Assembly (NCBI RefSeq): GCF_003867075.1
Contig: NZ_CP032544.1
Location: 3,094,001-3,158,000 of the forward strand
Source: Tenacibaculum mesophilum
GTDB lineage: Bacteria; Bacteroidota; Bacteroidia; Flavobacteriales; Flavobacteriaceae
Length of the DNA: 64,000 bases
Direction of reading: 5' to 3'
The position numbers and the translations under genes are program-made. The notes beneath the pieces are model-generated. The model searched no databases, was not told the origin of the DNA, and saw nothing but the letters and a program-made list of their open reading frames with translations. How positions within the stretch are numbered: the stretch's first letter is position 1; each line of letters starts with the position of its first letter. Shown here one piece after another: positions 26,427-35,339 of the stretch.

Positions 26427-28379
26427 ATGAGAATTAGACGACTTTCAGATTGGTTACCGACTACGAAAAAGGAGGTGAAGTTAAGAGGATGGGATGAATT
26501 AGACGTAATCCTATTCAGTGGAGATGCATATGTAGATCATCCATCATTTGGTCCTGCAGTAATTGGACGTATTTTAGAGAGTTACGGCTTGCGTGTGGCA
26601 ATTGTTCCGCAACCAAGTGTACATGACAATTTGCAAGATTTTGAGAAGCTAGGAACTCCAAGATTATTCTTTGCAGTAACAGGTGGTTGTATGGATCCAA
26701 TGGTTAGTAATTACACGGCTAGTAAACGCCGTCGTGATAAAGATGCTTATACTCCTAATGGAGATAAAGGGTTTAGACCTGATTATGCAACTTCAGTATA
26801 TTCTAAAATTTTAAAGGAAAAGTTTCCAGATGTTCCTGTATTAATTGGAGGAATTGAGGCTTCGTTACGTCGTGTTACGCATTACGATTATTGGTCCGAT
26901 AAATTACTACCAACGATTTTAGAAACCTCTAAAGCCGATATGTTAGTATACGGAATGGGAGAACAGCCACTAAGAGAAATTGTTGAGTTGTTGCAAAAGG
27001 GTGTGCCGTTTTCGAGTTTAAAAACGATTAAGCAGACAGCAGTTTTGTTAGAAGAGAATGAAAAGACTCCTAAAAACAAGAACTGGGATGATGTAGAAAT
27101 TAGTTCGCATGAAACTTGTTTGAAGGATAAGAAAGCCTATGCTTCTAATTTTAAAGTGATAGAGCAGGAGTCAAATAAACTATATGCACGTCGTATTTTT
27201 CAAAAGGTTGGGAATAAAAAGTTGATGATTAATCCGCCGTTTCCAACAATGACAGAGGAAGAAATTGATGCTTCGTTTGATTTGCCTTTTACACGATTAC
27301 CGCATCCAAAGTATAACAAACGCGGACCTATTCCTGCGTTTGAAATGATTAAGTTTTCCATAAATATTCACCGTGGATGTTTTGGAGGGTGTAGTTTTTG
27401 TACTATTTCAGCACACCAAGGAAAGTTTATTGCGAGTAGAAGTCAGGAATCTGTTTTAAAAGAAGTAGATCAAGTTGCTCAAATGGATGATTTCAAAGGG
27501 TACTTATCTGATATTGGTGGGCCTTCTGCGAATATGTATAAAATGAAAGGTAAAGTACAATCGATTTGCGACAAATGTGTTGCTCCGTCGTGTATTTCAC
27601 CCGTAATTTGTAGTAATTTAGATACCTCACACAAACCATTAACTGAATTATATCAAGCTGTTGATGCACATCCGAAGGTGAAAAAATCATTTATTGGTAG
27701 TGGTATTCGACACGATATGTTAGTGCCTGAGTTCAATAAAAATGCGGACCCTAAAGAGTTAGATGCCTATACAGAAGAGGTGATGACAAAACACGTTTCT
27801 GGGCGATTAAAAGTAGCACCAGAACACACTTCTGATCCCGTACTAAAGTTAATGCGTAAACCGTCGTTTAAGTATTTTCATTTATTTAAAGATAGGTTTG
27901 ATCGTATTAATATTAAAAAGAAATTAAAACTTCAATTAATACCGTATTTCATTTCGAGTCACCCAGCTTGTGAGGCAGAAGACATGGCAAACTTAGCTGC
28001 GGAGACTAAAGATATGGGGTTTCAGCTAGAACAGGTACAAGGCTTTACGCCAACACCTATGACGGTAGCTACGGTAATTTATTACAGTGGATATCATCCG
28101 TATACTTTAAAAGAGGTGAAAACTCCGAAAACAAAAAAGGAGAAGGAAGATCAGCATAAGTTTTTCTTTTGGTATAAAAAGGAAAATAAGCAATGGATTA
28201 AAGATACGTTAAACAAAGTTGGACGTACTGATTTATTGAAAAAGTTACTTCCAGAAGACACTTCTTGGCGAAAAAATAAAGCAGGAAAAGCTAAAAACAC
28301 CTTTGATGATACTGTGACGTATAAACCATCAAAGCCTTCTAGAAGAAAGAATAAAGGTTTTAAAAAGAAGAGACGATAA
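26427..28379 (+). CDS. YgiQ family radical SAM protein
   Basis: 650-residue radical SAM protein. The 4Fe-4S motif CFGGCSFC lies in HRGCFGGCSFCTISAHQGK (around residues 314-330). The N-terminal YgiQ domain begins with RRLSDWLPTTKKEVKLRGWDELDVI and contains a cobalamin-like-binding shape (VILFSGDAYVDHPSFGPAVIGRILE). A C-terminal Lys/Arg-rich tail (KPSRRKNKGFKKKRR) is typical. YgiQ proteins are of unknown substrate, possibly B12-linked. Own promoter, ends at a terminator. Confidence 0.92.
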   Translation: MRIRRLSDWLPTTKKEVKLRGWDELDVILFSGDAYVDHPSFGPAVIGRILESYGLRVAIVPQPSVHDNLQDFEKLGTPRLFFAVTGGCMDPMVSNYTASKRRRDKDAYTPNGDKGFRPDYATSVYSKILKEKFPDVPVLIGGIEASLRRVTHYDYWSDKLLPTILETSKADMLVYGMGEQPLREIVELLQKGVPFSSLKTIKQTAVLLEENEKTPKNKNWDDVEISSHETCLKDKKAYASNFKVIEQESNKLYARRIFQKVGNKKLMINPPFPTMTEEEIDASFDLPFTRLPHPKYNKRGPIPAFEMIKFSINIHRGCFGGCSFCTISAHQGKFIASRSQESVLKEVDQVAQMDDFKGYLSDIGGPSANMYKMKGKVQSICDKCVAPSCISPVICSNLDTSHKPLTELYQAVDAHPKVKKSFIGSGIRHDMLVPEFNKNADPKELDAYTEEVMTKHVSGRLKVAPEHTSDPVLKLMRKPSFKYFHLFKDRFDRINIKKKLKLQLIPYFISSHPACEAEDMANLAAETKDMGFQLEQVQGFTPTPMTVATVIYYSGYHPYTLKEVKTPKTKKEKEDQHKFFFWYKKENKQWIKDTLNKVGRTDLLKKLLPEDTSWRKNKAGKAKNTFDDTVTYKPSKPSRRKNKGFKKKRR

Positions 28380-28384
28380 AAATA

Positions 28385-28410
28385 AAAAATCCGCTGTTAG
28401 GCGGATTTTT
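28385..28410. terminator. Bidirectional terminator between ygiQ and the coiled-coil gene
   Basis: AAAAATCCGC (28385-28394), loop TGTTAG, GCGGATTTTT (28401-28410). Confidence 0.85.
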
Positions 28411-28413
28411 TAT

Positions 28414-28668
28414 TTATGCTTCGTTTTCTAAACGGTTTCGTTTCATTTCAAAAGCTTCGGTAGCTTGTTTTATAATATTTAAGGTGTCAGAAGCTCTTAC
28501 CATTACATTTTCCAACTCTTTGTCTAAGTCTTTTGACTGGATATCGAATAGTTGAACTTCAACCACACCAATTTTTTCAATTAAACTTTTTTGCGTGTTT
28601 TTAATGTCTTCCATTTTAACTAAAACAGAGTTCATTGTATCGAGTCTTTTCTGTTCTTGATCTGTCAT
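28414..28668 (-). CDS. Small coiled-coil protein
   Basis: 84 residues, almost entirely helical with heptad patterning (QEQKRLDTMNSVLVKMEDIKN, QKSLIEKIGVVEVQLFDI, LENVMVRASDTLNIIKQATEAFEMKR). No signal peptide, no family recognised. Likely a cytosolic coiled-coil adaptor; nothing in the neighbourhood defines its partner. Confidence 0.6.
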   Translation of the reverse strand: MTDQEQKRLDTMNSVLVKMEDIKNTQKSLIEKIGVVEVQLFDIQSKDLDKELENVMVRASDTLNIIKQATEAFEMKRNRLENEA

Positions 28669-28775
28669 AAGTTTCTTTTTTTAGTTGCAATTAAGATATG
28701 AAAAAATCAAGAGTTAAGCAAATTAGGTAGTTTGTAAGGTGTTGGTATTTAGTGTTTTTAGTAGGTTTTTAAATA

Positions 28776-28810
28776 ACAAAAAAGCAGGAGTAAAATTCCT
28801 GCTTTTTTGT
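28776..28810 (-). terminator. Terminator of nadV
   Basis: ACAAAAAAGCAGGA (28776-28789) and TCCTGCTTTTTTGT (28797-28810) form a long stem that overlaps the nadV stop region on the minus strand. Confidence 0.8.
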
Positions 28811-30282
28811 TATTCTGAAAATTCTAATACGTTGTTTTTAGTACGGAGTCTTATTTCACTTAGTTTTTCATCAACCAACAATTTTCCGTCTTTAAAAACT
28901 TCTCGTAATTCGCCTTTTTGTTCTTCTTTCCAACTTACTTGATCGTGTAATGTATATTCTCCATCTTCTAGTGTTATTTTTAATAACCCTTTAGCAGATT
29001 TTTTAGTTCCGTCATCAGTAATTGGATCTTTAAAGATTTCTCTTCCTTCTCCATCTACTTCTCCGTAAGTAGCTTTCATGGCAAATCCAAAGGTATCTCT
29101 GGTGTTGTATTGATAGGTGAAAGAACCAATTCCTAAGACTACGTTGGTAGATGCAAACCCTTTTTGTTTTAAACGTTCACAAATTTGTGTGGCTCTTTCA
29201 AGGGTAATGCTATCGCCATAAATAGCTCCAATATGAGTATCTAGTTCTTTATATCCTTTTGTATTGGTTGTTCCTCCAAAAACTTCCCAAAGCAGCTGTA
29301 TAACCCCTTTTTGTTCTACTTCTGTCTTACCGTTTTGATTTCCGCAAATAATATCCACAGGATCACCACTGTCTGGTCTTATGACTACTTTTCCATCTCT
29401 GGCTAAGACTTCTTCTTTTAGATTAGGTAAGTATTCGGTAAGAACCTTCCATAAATCCCAAGTATCAGAAACAATAGAAACGATACCGTTTGGATATACC
29501 TCAGTAATTAATCTTTTAAAAGTATCTTCTTCACCACTATTGGTTCCCATACACATTACAGAGTGTTCAGTTGCTGCAACAGAACCACCAATCAATTCAT
29601 TATCAGAATCTGCATTGTAATATTTTTCTAAAAAGCCTACAGCAGGAATTGTATCTGTACCAGTAAAACTTAGTAAGTGACCAGCAGCACTCATTTTAGC
29701 AGCTTCTAAACCAGCCATTCCTCTCATAGAAAAGTCGTGTCCTTGCCAATCTACCATTTCAGGAACAGATGAGGTTTCTTGTGCGTATTTGTCTAATATT
29801 TTTCTGTATTGTTTTGCAATGGTTGCAGAATTACATGGTAACCAAACCGTGGTAGATAATAAGGTTTCAAAGTAATTGGTTAACCAAAAGAATTCTGGCA
29901 ATGTATTATACATGGTAAACATGGGTACTCTAATAGGAACCTCGACACCTTCAGGTAATGCTTTAAAAGTCATAGGAATGTACCCTAAATCGTGTAATGC
30001 AGCAATATGTTCTATACCTACTGAATTTTCACCTAAATAATTATTGATTCTTCTACTGTATTGTTTGCAAATTTCTTCTTTTGGTTTGTTAAAGAAGTTG
30101 GTTTGAAATTCTTCAATAATATATTTTTTAATGAAGTATTGTAGTCCGAAAAAGACTACCTTTTCAACTCCTTGAATTCTACTTTTTCTTGGTGTCCAGT
30201 TTGAATATACTAAGGTAGTATTGTTAGGGTATTGTCTTCTGTGGTCTACTTTGTAACCGTCTGTATATAATAATGGATTCAT
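28810..30282 (-). CDS. nadV: Nicotinamide phosphoribosyltransferase (NAMPT/NadV type)
   Basis: 490 residues, the length of human NAMPT. Known family members make NMN from nicotinamide and PRPP; phage relatives can instead join nicotinamide to ADP-ribose pyrophosphate. The catalytic and specificity residues are conserved: Asp210 in FTGTDT (human Asp219, which selects the amide) and His240 in ATEHS (human His247). RPDSGDP supports phosphoribosyl binding. Transcribed alone from a promoter that carries an NrtR-type box (30297-30317). No NMN adenylyltransferase is nearby. Probably regulated together with the prs-like operon. Confidence 0.92.
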   Translation of the reverse strand: MNPLLYTDGYKVDHRRQYPNNTTLVYSNWTPRKSRIQGVEKVVFFGLQYFIKKYIIEEFQTNFFNKPKEEICKQYSRRINNYLGENSVGIEHIAALHDLGYIPMTFKALPEGVEVPIRVPMFTMYNTLPEFFWLTNYFETLLSTTVWLPCNSATIAKQYRKILDKYAQETSSVPEMVDWQGHDFSMRGMAGLEAAKMSAAGHLLSFTGTDTIPAVGFLEKYYNADSDNELIGGSVAATEHSVMCMGTNSGEEDTFKRLITEVYPNGIVSIVSDTWDLWKVLTEYLPNLKEEVLARDGKVVIRPDSGDPVDIICGNQNGKTEVEQKGVIQLLWEVFGGTTNTKGYKELDTHIGAIYGDSITLERATQICERLKQKGFASTNVVLGIGSFTYQYNTRDTFGFAMKATYGEVDGEGREIFKDPITDDGTKKSAKGLLKITLEDGEYTLHDQVSWKEEQKGELREVFKDGKLLVDEKLSEIRLRTKNNVLEFSE

Positions 30283-30296
30283 AGTATGTCATTTTG

Positions 30297-30317
30297 TTTG
30301 TGTCAAATTTACGCAAA
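30297..30317. promoter_or_regulatory. NrtR-type operator at the nadV promoter
   Basis: TTTGTGT (30297-30303), 7-base centre, ACGCAAA (30311-30317). On the minus strand the TAAATTTG -7 box (30304-30311) lies inside the palindrome, with a TTG 20 bases upstream of it, so a bound protein would block the promoter. The nadV ATG starts 14 bases downstream. Confidence 0.75.
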
Positions 30318-30360
30318 TTAATTTTACTTCACAATAGAATCTTATTTTTTTTATAAATAA

Positions 30361-31401
30361 TTATAGTAATTTTTCGAAGTCTATAAGAATTAAGTCTTCT
30401 CCCTCTATGCGTTTATTGTTTCTCGTAAGCACCTCTATTTTAAGATACCACATAATTTCAAAATCGTTATTTTTAATAGAGATAGGGAGGGATTCTTCGG
30501 GGAATTTAGATTTAAAAGATGAAATATTTATAGGGGTTACTTTTGTTTTTTCTCCTTTATAAAAAGTTTTAATACTGGTTGATCTACTACTACCGTTATC
30601 ATAGGTAACTCTTTCTTTTCCTATTAACTGACAGTTTATATGTTGTATTGTATTTGTTCTTTTTTTTAACCTGAAGTTAGTTTTGTAGTAGTGTTCATCT
30701 AACGCTTCTAGTTTGTAGTTAATTGCTCCAATAGCCAGTGAAGGTTGTATTTTATAAAAATAAACTATTCCGCACAGTATGGCATATATGCTTAAAAAGA
30801 CATAAAAAACCTCTAATCTACCTAGTTGTGAATAAATTATAGCACTTATAATTCCTGTTATTATAAGACCAAAAAATAAAATTGTTTGCGCTTTTTTGAT
30901 ACCGGGTTTGATGCTACCTGAAGTTTTTTTAAATTTATAAGTGGAGTTTCCTTTTATTAGTAAGATGGGAATTTCATGATAAAAATCAGGACGAATGAGC
31001 CCTTTTAAATAACCTCCTATTTTAAAGTCAGATAATTTTTCTTTTCGTAACTGTTTTTCACTTTCTTTTTTTATGTCGACTTTAGCTGTTAGCAAAACCG
31101 TTTGTGTCATATTTTCCCCGATAAAAGAAACGTTATAAACAGGTTTAAAGGTAAATGTAGAAGCTATGGTTTGGCCTTTAGAAATTTTTTCACAATCGTT
31201 TATGGAATAATAGTCCAAGGTAATTTCATCAGTTTCCCCCTTGCCTTGGTGTTTTATAGATAATTTAATTTGAATGTTTTCAATATCTAAGTGAATAGGA
31301 CTATGGTTTTTAATAAAAACTTCACCAGAAATTGTCTCATTTGCTTGAAACTCGTTTTTGTCAAGTGTAACCTTAATATCTACAAATTGTTGATAACTCA
31401 T
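30361..31401 (-). CDS. Arrestin-like membrane protein
   Basis: 346 residues. The N-terminal about 155 residues have an arrestin/SpoOM-like beta-sandwich pattern: LDKNEFQANETISGEVFIKNHSPIHLDIENIQIKLSIK and GQTIASTFTFKP. Two transmembrane helices follow (about 170-190 and 196-216), then a C-terminal beta-rich region with a WYLKIEVL strand as in arrestin C-domains. Orientation and role unknown. The first bases overlap the end of the ATPase gene by 29 bases, which suggests coupled translation and a joint function. Confidence 0.55.
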   Translation of the reverse strand: MSYQQFVDIKVTLDKNEFQANETISGEVFIKNHSPIHLDIENIQIKLSIKHQGKGETDEITLDYYSINDCEKISKGQTIASTFTFKPVYNVSFIGENMTQTVLLTAKVDIKKESEKQLRKEKLSDFKIGGYLKGLIRPDFYHEIPILLIKGNSTYKFKKTSGSIKPGIKKAQTILFFGLIITGIISAIIYSQLGRLEVFYVFLSIYAILCGIVYFYKIQPSLAIGAINYKLEALDEHYYKTNFRLKKRTNTIQHINCQLIGKERVTYDNGSSRSTSIKTFYKGEKTKVTPINISSFKSKFPEESLPISIKNNDFEIMWYLKIEVLTRNNKRIEGEDLILIDFEKLL

Positions 31402-32026
31402 ATAGTTCGTTATTGGGGTTTAAGAAAAAATCATACAAGGATAGTTGAATTTTTCGTAAATTATTACCGTGATCTTCTAATAATTTTTGAAGATGTGCAT
31501 CTTTAATTTTTATAGATTCTTTATGAGAATCTAAACAGGCGAGTTCAATTCTTTTATGTACAATTTTTCTAAAAAGGTTTATGTTTAATTCTAGTTTGCT
31601 AAAATTTATTTTTTTATATAATTTTCTTTTCGGGAAATACGGAATTTTATGAGAGTAATGTGCACCAATAATTAGCTTGTCTTGATTTGTAAGTAGTTCC
31701 AGTTTGTTTTTTGTGGACAAGAGTTGAAAGGAGTCTATAATGAGAATGCCAGGGATTGTATTTATATATGAATGTTCTTTCTTCTTTAGTTTGAAGAAAG
31801 TTGAGTTAGCTAAGTGTTTTGAGTGTAATGATTGCAAAAGAGTTGATTTTCCCCTTCCTTTTTTACCATAAAACTCAATAAAACAAGAACTGGTTGACAT
31901 TATTTTTAAAGCCAAATCGTTAAGGTTGATTCGTTCTTCTGTAACCTTTAGTAATTCTTGTTCATTTAGAAATGAAAAAGGATTATATTTTAAGTTGAGC
32001 TTTTGATAATGATTTTGTTCTAGCAT
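31373..32026 (-). CDS. P-loop ATPase of unknown role
   Basis: 217 residues with Walker A GKKGRGKST (54-62) and Walker B ILIIDS (94-99), an AAA/ExeA-TniB-like arrangement. The start EQNHYQKLNLKYNPFSFL resembles the opening of ExeA/TniB-type ATPases (NPF motif). No DNA-binding domain is visible. It overlaps the arrestin-like gene and is 66 bases downstream of the phosphoesterase gene. It may power remodelling for the arrestin-like membrane protein; this is inference only. Confidence 0.65.
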   Translation of the reverse strand: MLEQNHYQKLNLKYNPFSFLNEQELLKVTEERINLNDLALKIMSTSSCFIEFYGKKGRGKSTLLQSLHSKHLANSTFFKLKKKEHSYINTIPGILIIDSFQLLSTKNKLELLTNQDKLIIGAHYSHKIPYFPKRKLYKKINFSKLELNINLFRKIVHKRIELACLDSHKESIKIKDAHLQKLLEDHGNNLRKIQLSLYDFFLNPNNELYELSTICRY

Positions 32027-32092
32027 GTTACTTCTAAGGATATTTCGTAAAATTATTGAATGTTTCCTTTTTGGATAAGTTAAAAGATCTTT

Positions 32093-32818
32093 TTAATTTC
32101 TCCCTTTTTCATTTGGATACAAATTTTTTACTTGGTCACTTTGCCAAAACTCTTTGTTGTTGATATCCATAATTGTTAAACATCCTGTAAATGCAGCTCC
32201 TGTATCAATGTTCCATAAGTTTAAGGCGTTTATAGGTATTGATGAACTATAGCGTATAGTTGGGGTGTGACCAATGTATATTTCTGAGTAGTGTGTAAAC
32301 CTTTCAGGATATAGTTCAGATTTTTCAGATAAGTTTTTATCAGTAGCCAACGCTGTTTCCCATAAGGTTCTATCAAAATGATAATTTAATTTGAATGTCT
32401 CTTTTTCAACTCCGTGCATAGAGGTAAATCCAGCATGAATAAACAAACGATTTTTACTATCGATATGGTAAGGTTTCATTTGTTGAAAAAATGCTAGATG
32501 TTCATTTTTTTGTTCTTCTGAATAAGATTCGTAACTCTTTTTGGTTTCTTCTCCACCATGTGCTAACCAAATGGTTTCACCTTCACCAGTTCTCAACCAA
32601 TCTTCACACCACAAATCATGATTTCCTTTAATGAAAATACATTCATGCTTTTTGTTTAACTCTATTAAAAAATCAATGACTTGTGCAGATTCACTCCAAC
32701 CGTCCACATAATCACCAAGAAAAATTAAGGCATCTTCTATAGTGATTTTGGCATTTTTTAAAACTTGGGGTAAGGCTTTTAAGCCTCCATGAATATCACC
32801 AATGACTAATGTTCTCAT
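32093..32818 (-). CDS. Calcineurin-type metallophosphoesterase
   Basis: 241 residues with the metallophosphoesterase metal motifs GDIHG (7-11), GDYVDG (35-40), GNHD (65-68), HAG (about 128) and GHTPT (about 201). Closest in layout to bacterial Ser/Thr phosphatase-like and diadenosine tetraphosphatase-like enzymes. Five bases downstream of kptA in the same operon. In this context it might open the cyclic phosphate of ADP-ribose 1''-2''-cyclic phosphate, the KptA product, but protein phosphatase or dinucleotide hydrolase activity is equally possible. Confidence 0.85.
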   Translation of the reverse strand: MRTLVIGDIHGGLKALPQVLKNAKITIEDALIFLGDYVDGWSESAQVIDFLIELNKKHECIFIKGNHDLWCEDWLRTGEGETIWLAHGGEETKKSYESYSEEQKNEHLAFFQQMKPYHIDSKNRLFIHAGFTSMHGVEKETFKLNYHFDRTLWETALATDKNLSEKSELYPERFTHYSEIYIGHTPTIRYSSSIPINALNLWNIDTGAAFTGCLTIMDINNKEFWQSDQVKNLYPNEKGRN

Positions 32819-32823
32819 ATCTA

Positions 32824-33387
32824 TTATAAATCTTCAAAATTAATGAACTCAGTAGGAACAAGATTAGTTAGCCAAACTCCATTTTCAGATAAAAAGAACT
32901 CATAATTTTTTTTATGCATAACACCTGACTGAACAGTCAAAATTATAGGTTTACCTCTTCTACTGCCTACTTTTTTAGCAGTTTCTACATCGGAACTCAA
33001 ATGAACATGTTGCCTACTCATTTTTTGTAATCCGTTTTCTTTTATGGAAGGAATAAATTTAGCTACTGTTCCATGATATAAAAAGGGAGGAGGAGTCTTT
33101 GTTTCAGTTACTATGGTTACATTTTTTAAAGAGTGTCCTTGATTGGCTCTTATTTTTGTTTGATTTTCATTTAATGAAAATCGTTGTTTGTCATTGTTTT
33201 TTACGATAAACTCCAATTCATCTTTTGTAAAAGTAACTCCGTTGTTACTTGATTTGTTCAAAAGTTCTTCTATTGAAGCCCATCCGTTGATGTCTAATTT
33301 TAGCCCAATTTTTTCAGGCTGATGCCTTAATATCAGGCTTAAAAACTTACTTATTCTTTTTGTATTTCTCTCATTCATTTTTTTCAA
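32824..33387 (-). CDS. kptA: RNA 2'-phosphotransferase KptA/Tpt1
   Basis: 187 residues, full length. Tpt1/KptA enzymes transfer an internal 2'-phosphate of RNA to NAD+, releasing nicotinamide and ADP-ribose 1''-2''-cyclic phosphate; some also ADP-ribosylate RNA ends. The catalytic pattern is visible: RISKFLSLILRHQPEKIGL with Arg21-His22, Arg69 in KQRFSL, YHGT (104-107), HVHLS (127-131) and Arg143/Arg144. Starts 2 bases after the macro-domain gene. Bacteria lack the yeast tRNA-splicing pathway that makes the classical substrate, so its role here is open. Confidence 0.93.
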   Translation of the reverse strand: MKKMNERNTKRISKFLSLILRHQPEKIGLKLDINGWASIEELLNKSSNNGVTFTKDELEFIVKNNDKQRFSLNENQTKIRANQGHSLKNVTIVTETKTPPPFLYHGTVAKFIPSIKENGLQKMSRQHVHLSSDVETAKKVGSRRGKPIILTVQSGVMHKKNYEFFLSENGVWLTNLVPTEFINFEDL

Positions 33388-33389
33388 TT

Positions 33390-33863
33390 TTATTCAAAGT
33401 CATATACTGTAGTAGAAACAGAATTTTCAATGAGTTCTTTTATAATTAAGGGTTTTATTTTACCCCATTTTCCCCCAGCCAATCCACAGCCAATTCTTGG
33501 CATATGAACGGATGCGTTCAACTCTTTTGCTTTTTCATGTACTTTTTGTAATCCTTGTTGAATAGCTTTATAACGAATTGGAGGATTACCATTTTCATCT
33601 TTTCTAATTTTGTGTTGCCCTATAAGATTTGCTACCCATAAATCTTCTTCAACTTGTATAAATTGAACTTCTCCTAAACTAAAATTTTCTTTAGTTTTAT
33701 ACCAGTTACGATATTCTTTTTCAGGAGCTTTCCACCTTTTAGAAATTGCCATTACAAAACCCTTTCCCCAACCACCAATATCATTGCAAACATGAACAAT
33801 AATTTTACTACCTTCTTGTTTTGGTAGGGTTGCGTCTCCTTTTATATAGTTGATATTACTCAT
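33390..33863 (-). CDS. Macro domain protein, Poa1/TARG1-like
   Basis: 157 residues, a single macro domain. The opening [12 protein letters not shown] and the [19 protein letters not shown] motif resemble the Poa1p/TARG1 branch, whose yeast member removes the 1''-phosphate from ADP-ribose 1''-phosphate; other members reverse ADP-ribosylation. [15 protein letters not shown] is the phosphate-binding loop. This is a different branch from the next macro gene. It overlaps that gene by 8 bases. In this operon it fits clean-up of the KptA product. Confidence 0.88.
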   Translation of the reverse strand: MSNINYIKGDATLPKQEGSKIIVHVCNDIGGWGKGFVMAISKRWKAPEKEYRNWYKTKENFSLGEVQFIQVEEDLWVANLIGQHKIRKDENGNPPIRYKAIQQGLQKVHEKAKELNASVHMPRIGCGLAGGKWGKIKPLIIKELIENSVSTTVYDFE

Positions 33864-34362
33864 CATTTAATATTTTTTTATATATCATGTAGCTTTCATT
33901 ATCAAAACATACAAAAATTACTTCATCTAATATTGGAGTACTTTTTATTGTTGAAAGAGCTACTTCAGCTGCTACTTGTTTAGGAAAGCGATAAATCCCT
34001 GTACTAATGCAAGGAAAAGCGATGGAATGCAAATTGTTTTCTTTAGCAAGTAACAGGCTGTTTTTATAACAGTTGGCTAATAATTCTTTCTCGTTATTTT
34101 TTCCTTCTTGGTACACAGGGCCAACAGTATGTATAACTTTTTTAGCAGGAAGATTTCCTGCAGTTGTAATTACAGCTTCCCCAGTTTTACATTTACCTTG
34201 TTTGTTCCTAATTTGTTGGCATTCTTCTAAAATAGAAGAGCCGCCCGCTCTGTGTATAGCTCCATCGACACCACTTCCTCCTAATAAACTTGAATTAGCA
34301 GCATTAACTATAATGTCAACTCTTACTTTTGTAATATCTCCTTTTATAATTTTAATTGTCAT
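33856..34362 (-). CDS. Macro domain protein, MacroD-like ADP-ribosyl hydrolase
   Basis: 168 residues from the ATG at 34360-34362; an upstream ATG would add six residues. A single macro domain of the MacroD/YmdB class: [22 protein letters not shown] (substrate loop 1) and [10 protein letters not shown] (loop 2). Members remove mono-ADP-ribose from acidic residues or deacetylate O-acetyl-ADP-ribose, giving ADP-ribose. The gene overlaps the end of the glycohydrolase gene by 11 bases, so translation is probably coupled. Confidence 0.9.
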   Translation of the reverse strand: MTIKIIKGDITKVRVDIIVNAANSSLLGGSGVDGAIHRAGGSSILEECQQIRNKQGKCKTGEAVITTAGNLPAKKVIHTVGPVYQEGKNNEKELLANCYKNSLLLAKENNLHSIAFPCISTGIYRFPKQVAAEVALSTIKSTPILDEVIFVCFDNESYMIYKKILNDE

Positions 34363-35320
34363 AGTTGTATTTTTTAGCAAATTGTAGACTTAATTGAAGA
34401 ATATCATCTTTTCTTACTAATGAATCTACCCATTCTTGAGATATATTATCTATTCCATAATACATACCAGCAATAGCTCCAACTACAGTAGCTGTGGTAT
34501 CAGTATCATCCCCTAAATTTACAGCTTTTAAAACTGCCTCACTATAATTAGTAGTGTTGAGCAAACACCAAAGTGAAGCTTCTAATGTATCTATAACATA
34601 GCCACTGGAATTGATATCTTTTTCTTTTAAGTTAGATATATCTTGCTTTAAAATTCTAGAGAAATGATTTTGCTCGTAAGAAGAAATACTTCTTTCTGAA
34701 AAATAGACAGTAATTTCCTTTTGTATCTTTTTATATGAATCTACAATTGAAAATCCATTTAAAATATGTTCAGCTAATTTTAAATATATTAAACAAGAAA
34801 TTGCCGACCTTATGTGTGGATGTGTTAGTGATGAAACATGCCAAATAATATTAAATTGGTCCTTTATTTTTTTACCCTTTATGTAAAAGAGTAAAGGAAT
34901 AATTCTCATTAATGAACCGTTACCATTGGTATATTCATCATCAGAATATTTTAAAATTTCTAGTTCTTTATAGTCTTCTTTATTTATGATTTTTGAAAGT
35001 TGTTCAATCGCTTTTCTTGTTTGGATTCCAATATCAAAAACATTACCGTGTGGAGTCCATATCTCAGCATTCATCCATTGGATAAATTTATATGAAATAT
35101 CCACTAAATCGTACCCTTGACATAAACTTTCAGCTAAACAAAATGTAAGAGAACTATCATCAGACCAAGTTCCTTTTGGTTGGTGATGTGTTCCAAACTC
35201 TCTCATGTCTATTACAGGATTTTGTTTTAACTCTTGCCTGTTTTTAAACTCCACAGGTACCCCTAGAGCATCAGCTACAGCTAATCCAATAAATGTTGAC
35301 TTTATAATGTTATTTTTCAT
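34352..35320 (-). CDS. ADP-ribosylglycohydrolase (DraG/ARH family)
   Basis: 322 residues from the ATG at 35318-35320 ([25 protein letters not shown]); a longer frame starts inside the prs-like gene. Dimetal-site signatures are [15 protein letters not shown] near the N-terminus and [21 protein letters not shown] near the C-terminus. DraG/ARH enzymes remove ADP-ribose from Arg or Ser residues, from nucleic acids, or from O-acetyl-ADP-ribose. It starts 19 bases after the prs-like stop and overlaps the next gene. Supplies free ADP-ribose in the proposed pathway. Confidence 0.92.
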   Translation of the reverse strand: MKNNIIKSTFIGLAVADALGVPVEFKNRQELKQNPVIDMREFGTHHQPKGTWSDDSSLTFCLAESLCQGYDLVDISYKFIQWMNAEIWTPHGNVFDIGIQTRKAIEQLSKIINKEDYKELEILKYSDDEYTNGNGSLMRIIPLLFYIKGKKIKDQFNIIWHVSSLTHPHIRSAISCLIYLKLAEHILNGFSIVDSYKKIQKEITVYFSERSISSYEQNHFSRILKQDISNLKEKDINSSGYVIDTLEASLWCLLNTTNYSEAVLKAVNLGDDTDTTATVVGAIAGMYYGIDNISQEWVDSLVRKDDILQLSLQFAKKYNYDN

Positions 35321-35339
35321 AGTAGTTTTTTTATGATTT

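Noticed and set aside
34073..34387. Plus-strand open frame of 104 codons opposite the MacroD-like gene
   Set aside because: It is antisense to a well-supported gene and its translation matches no family.
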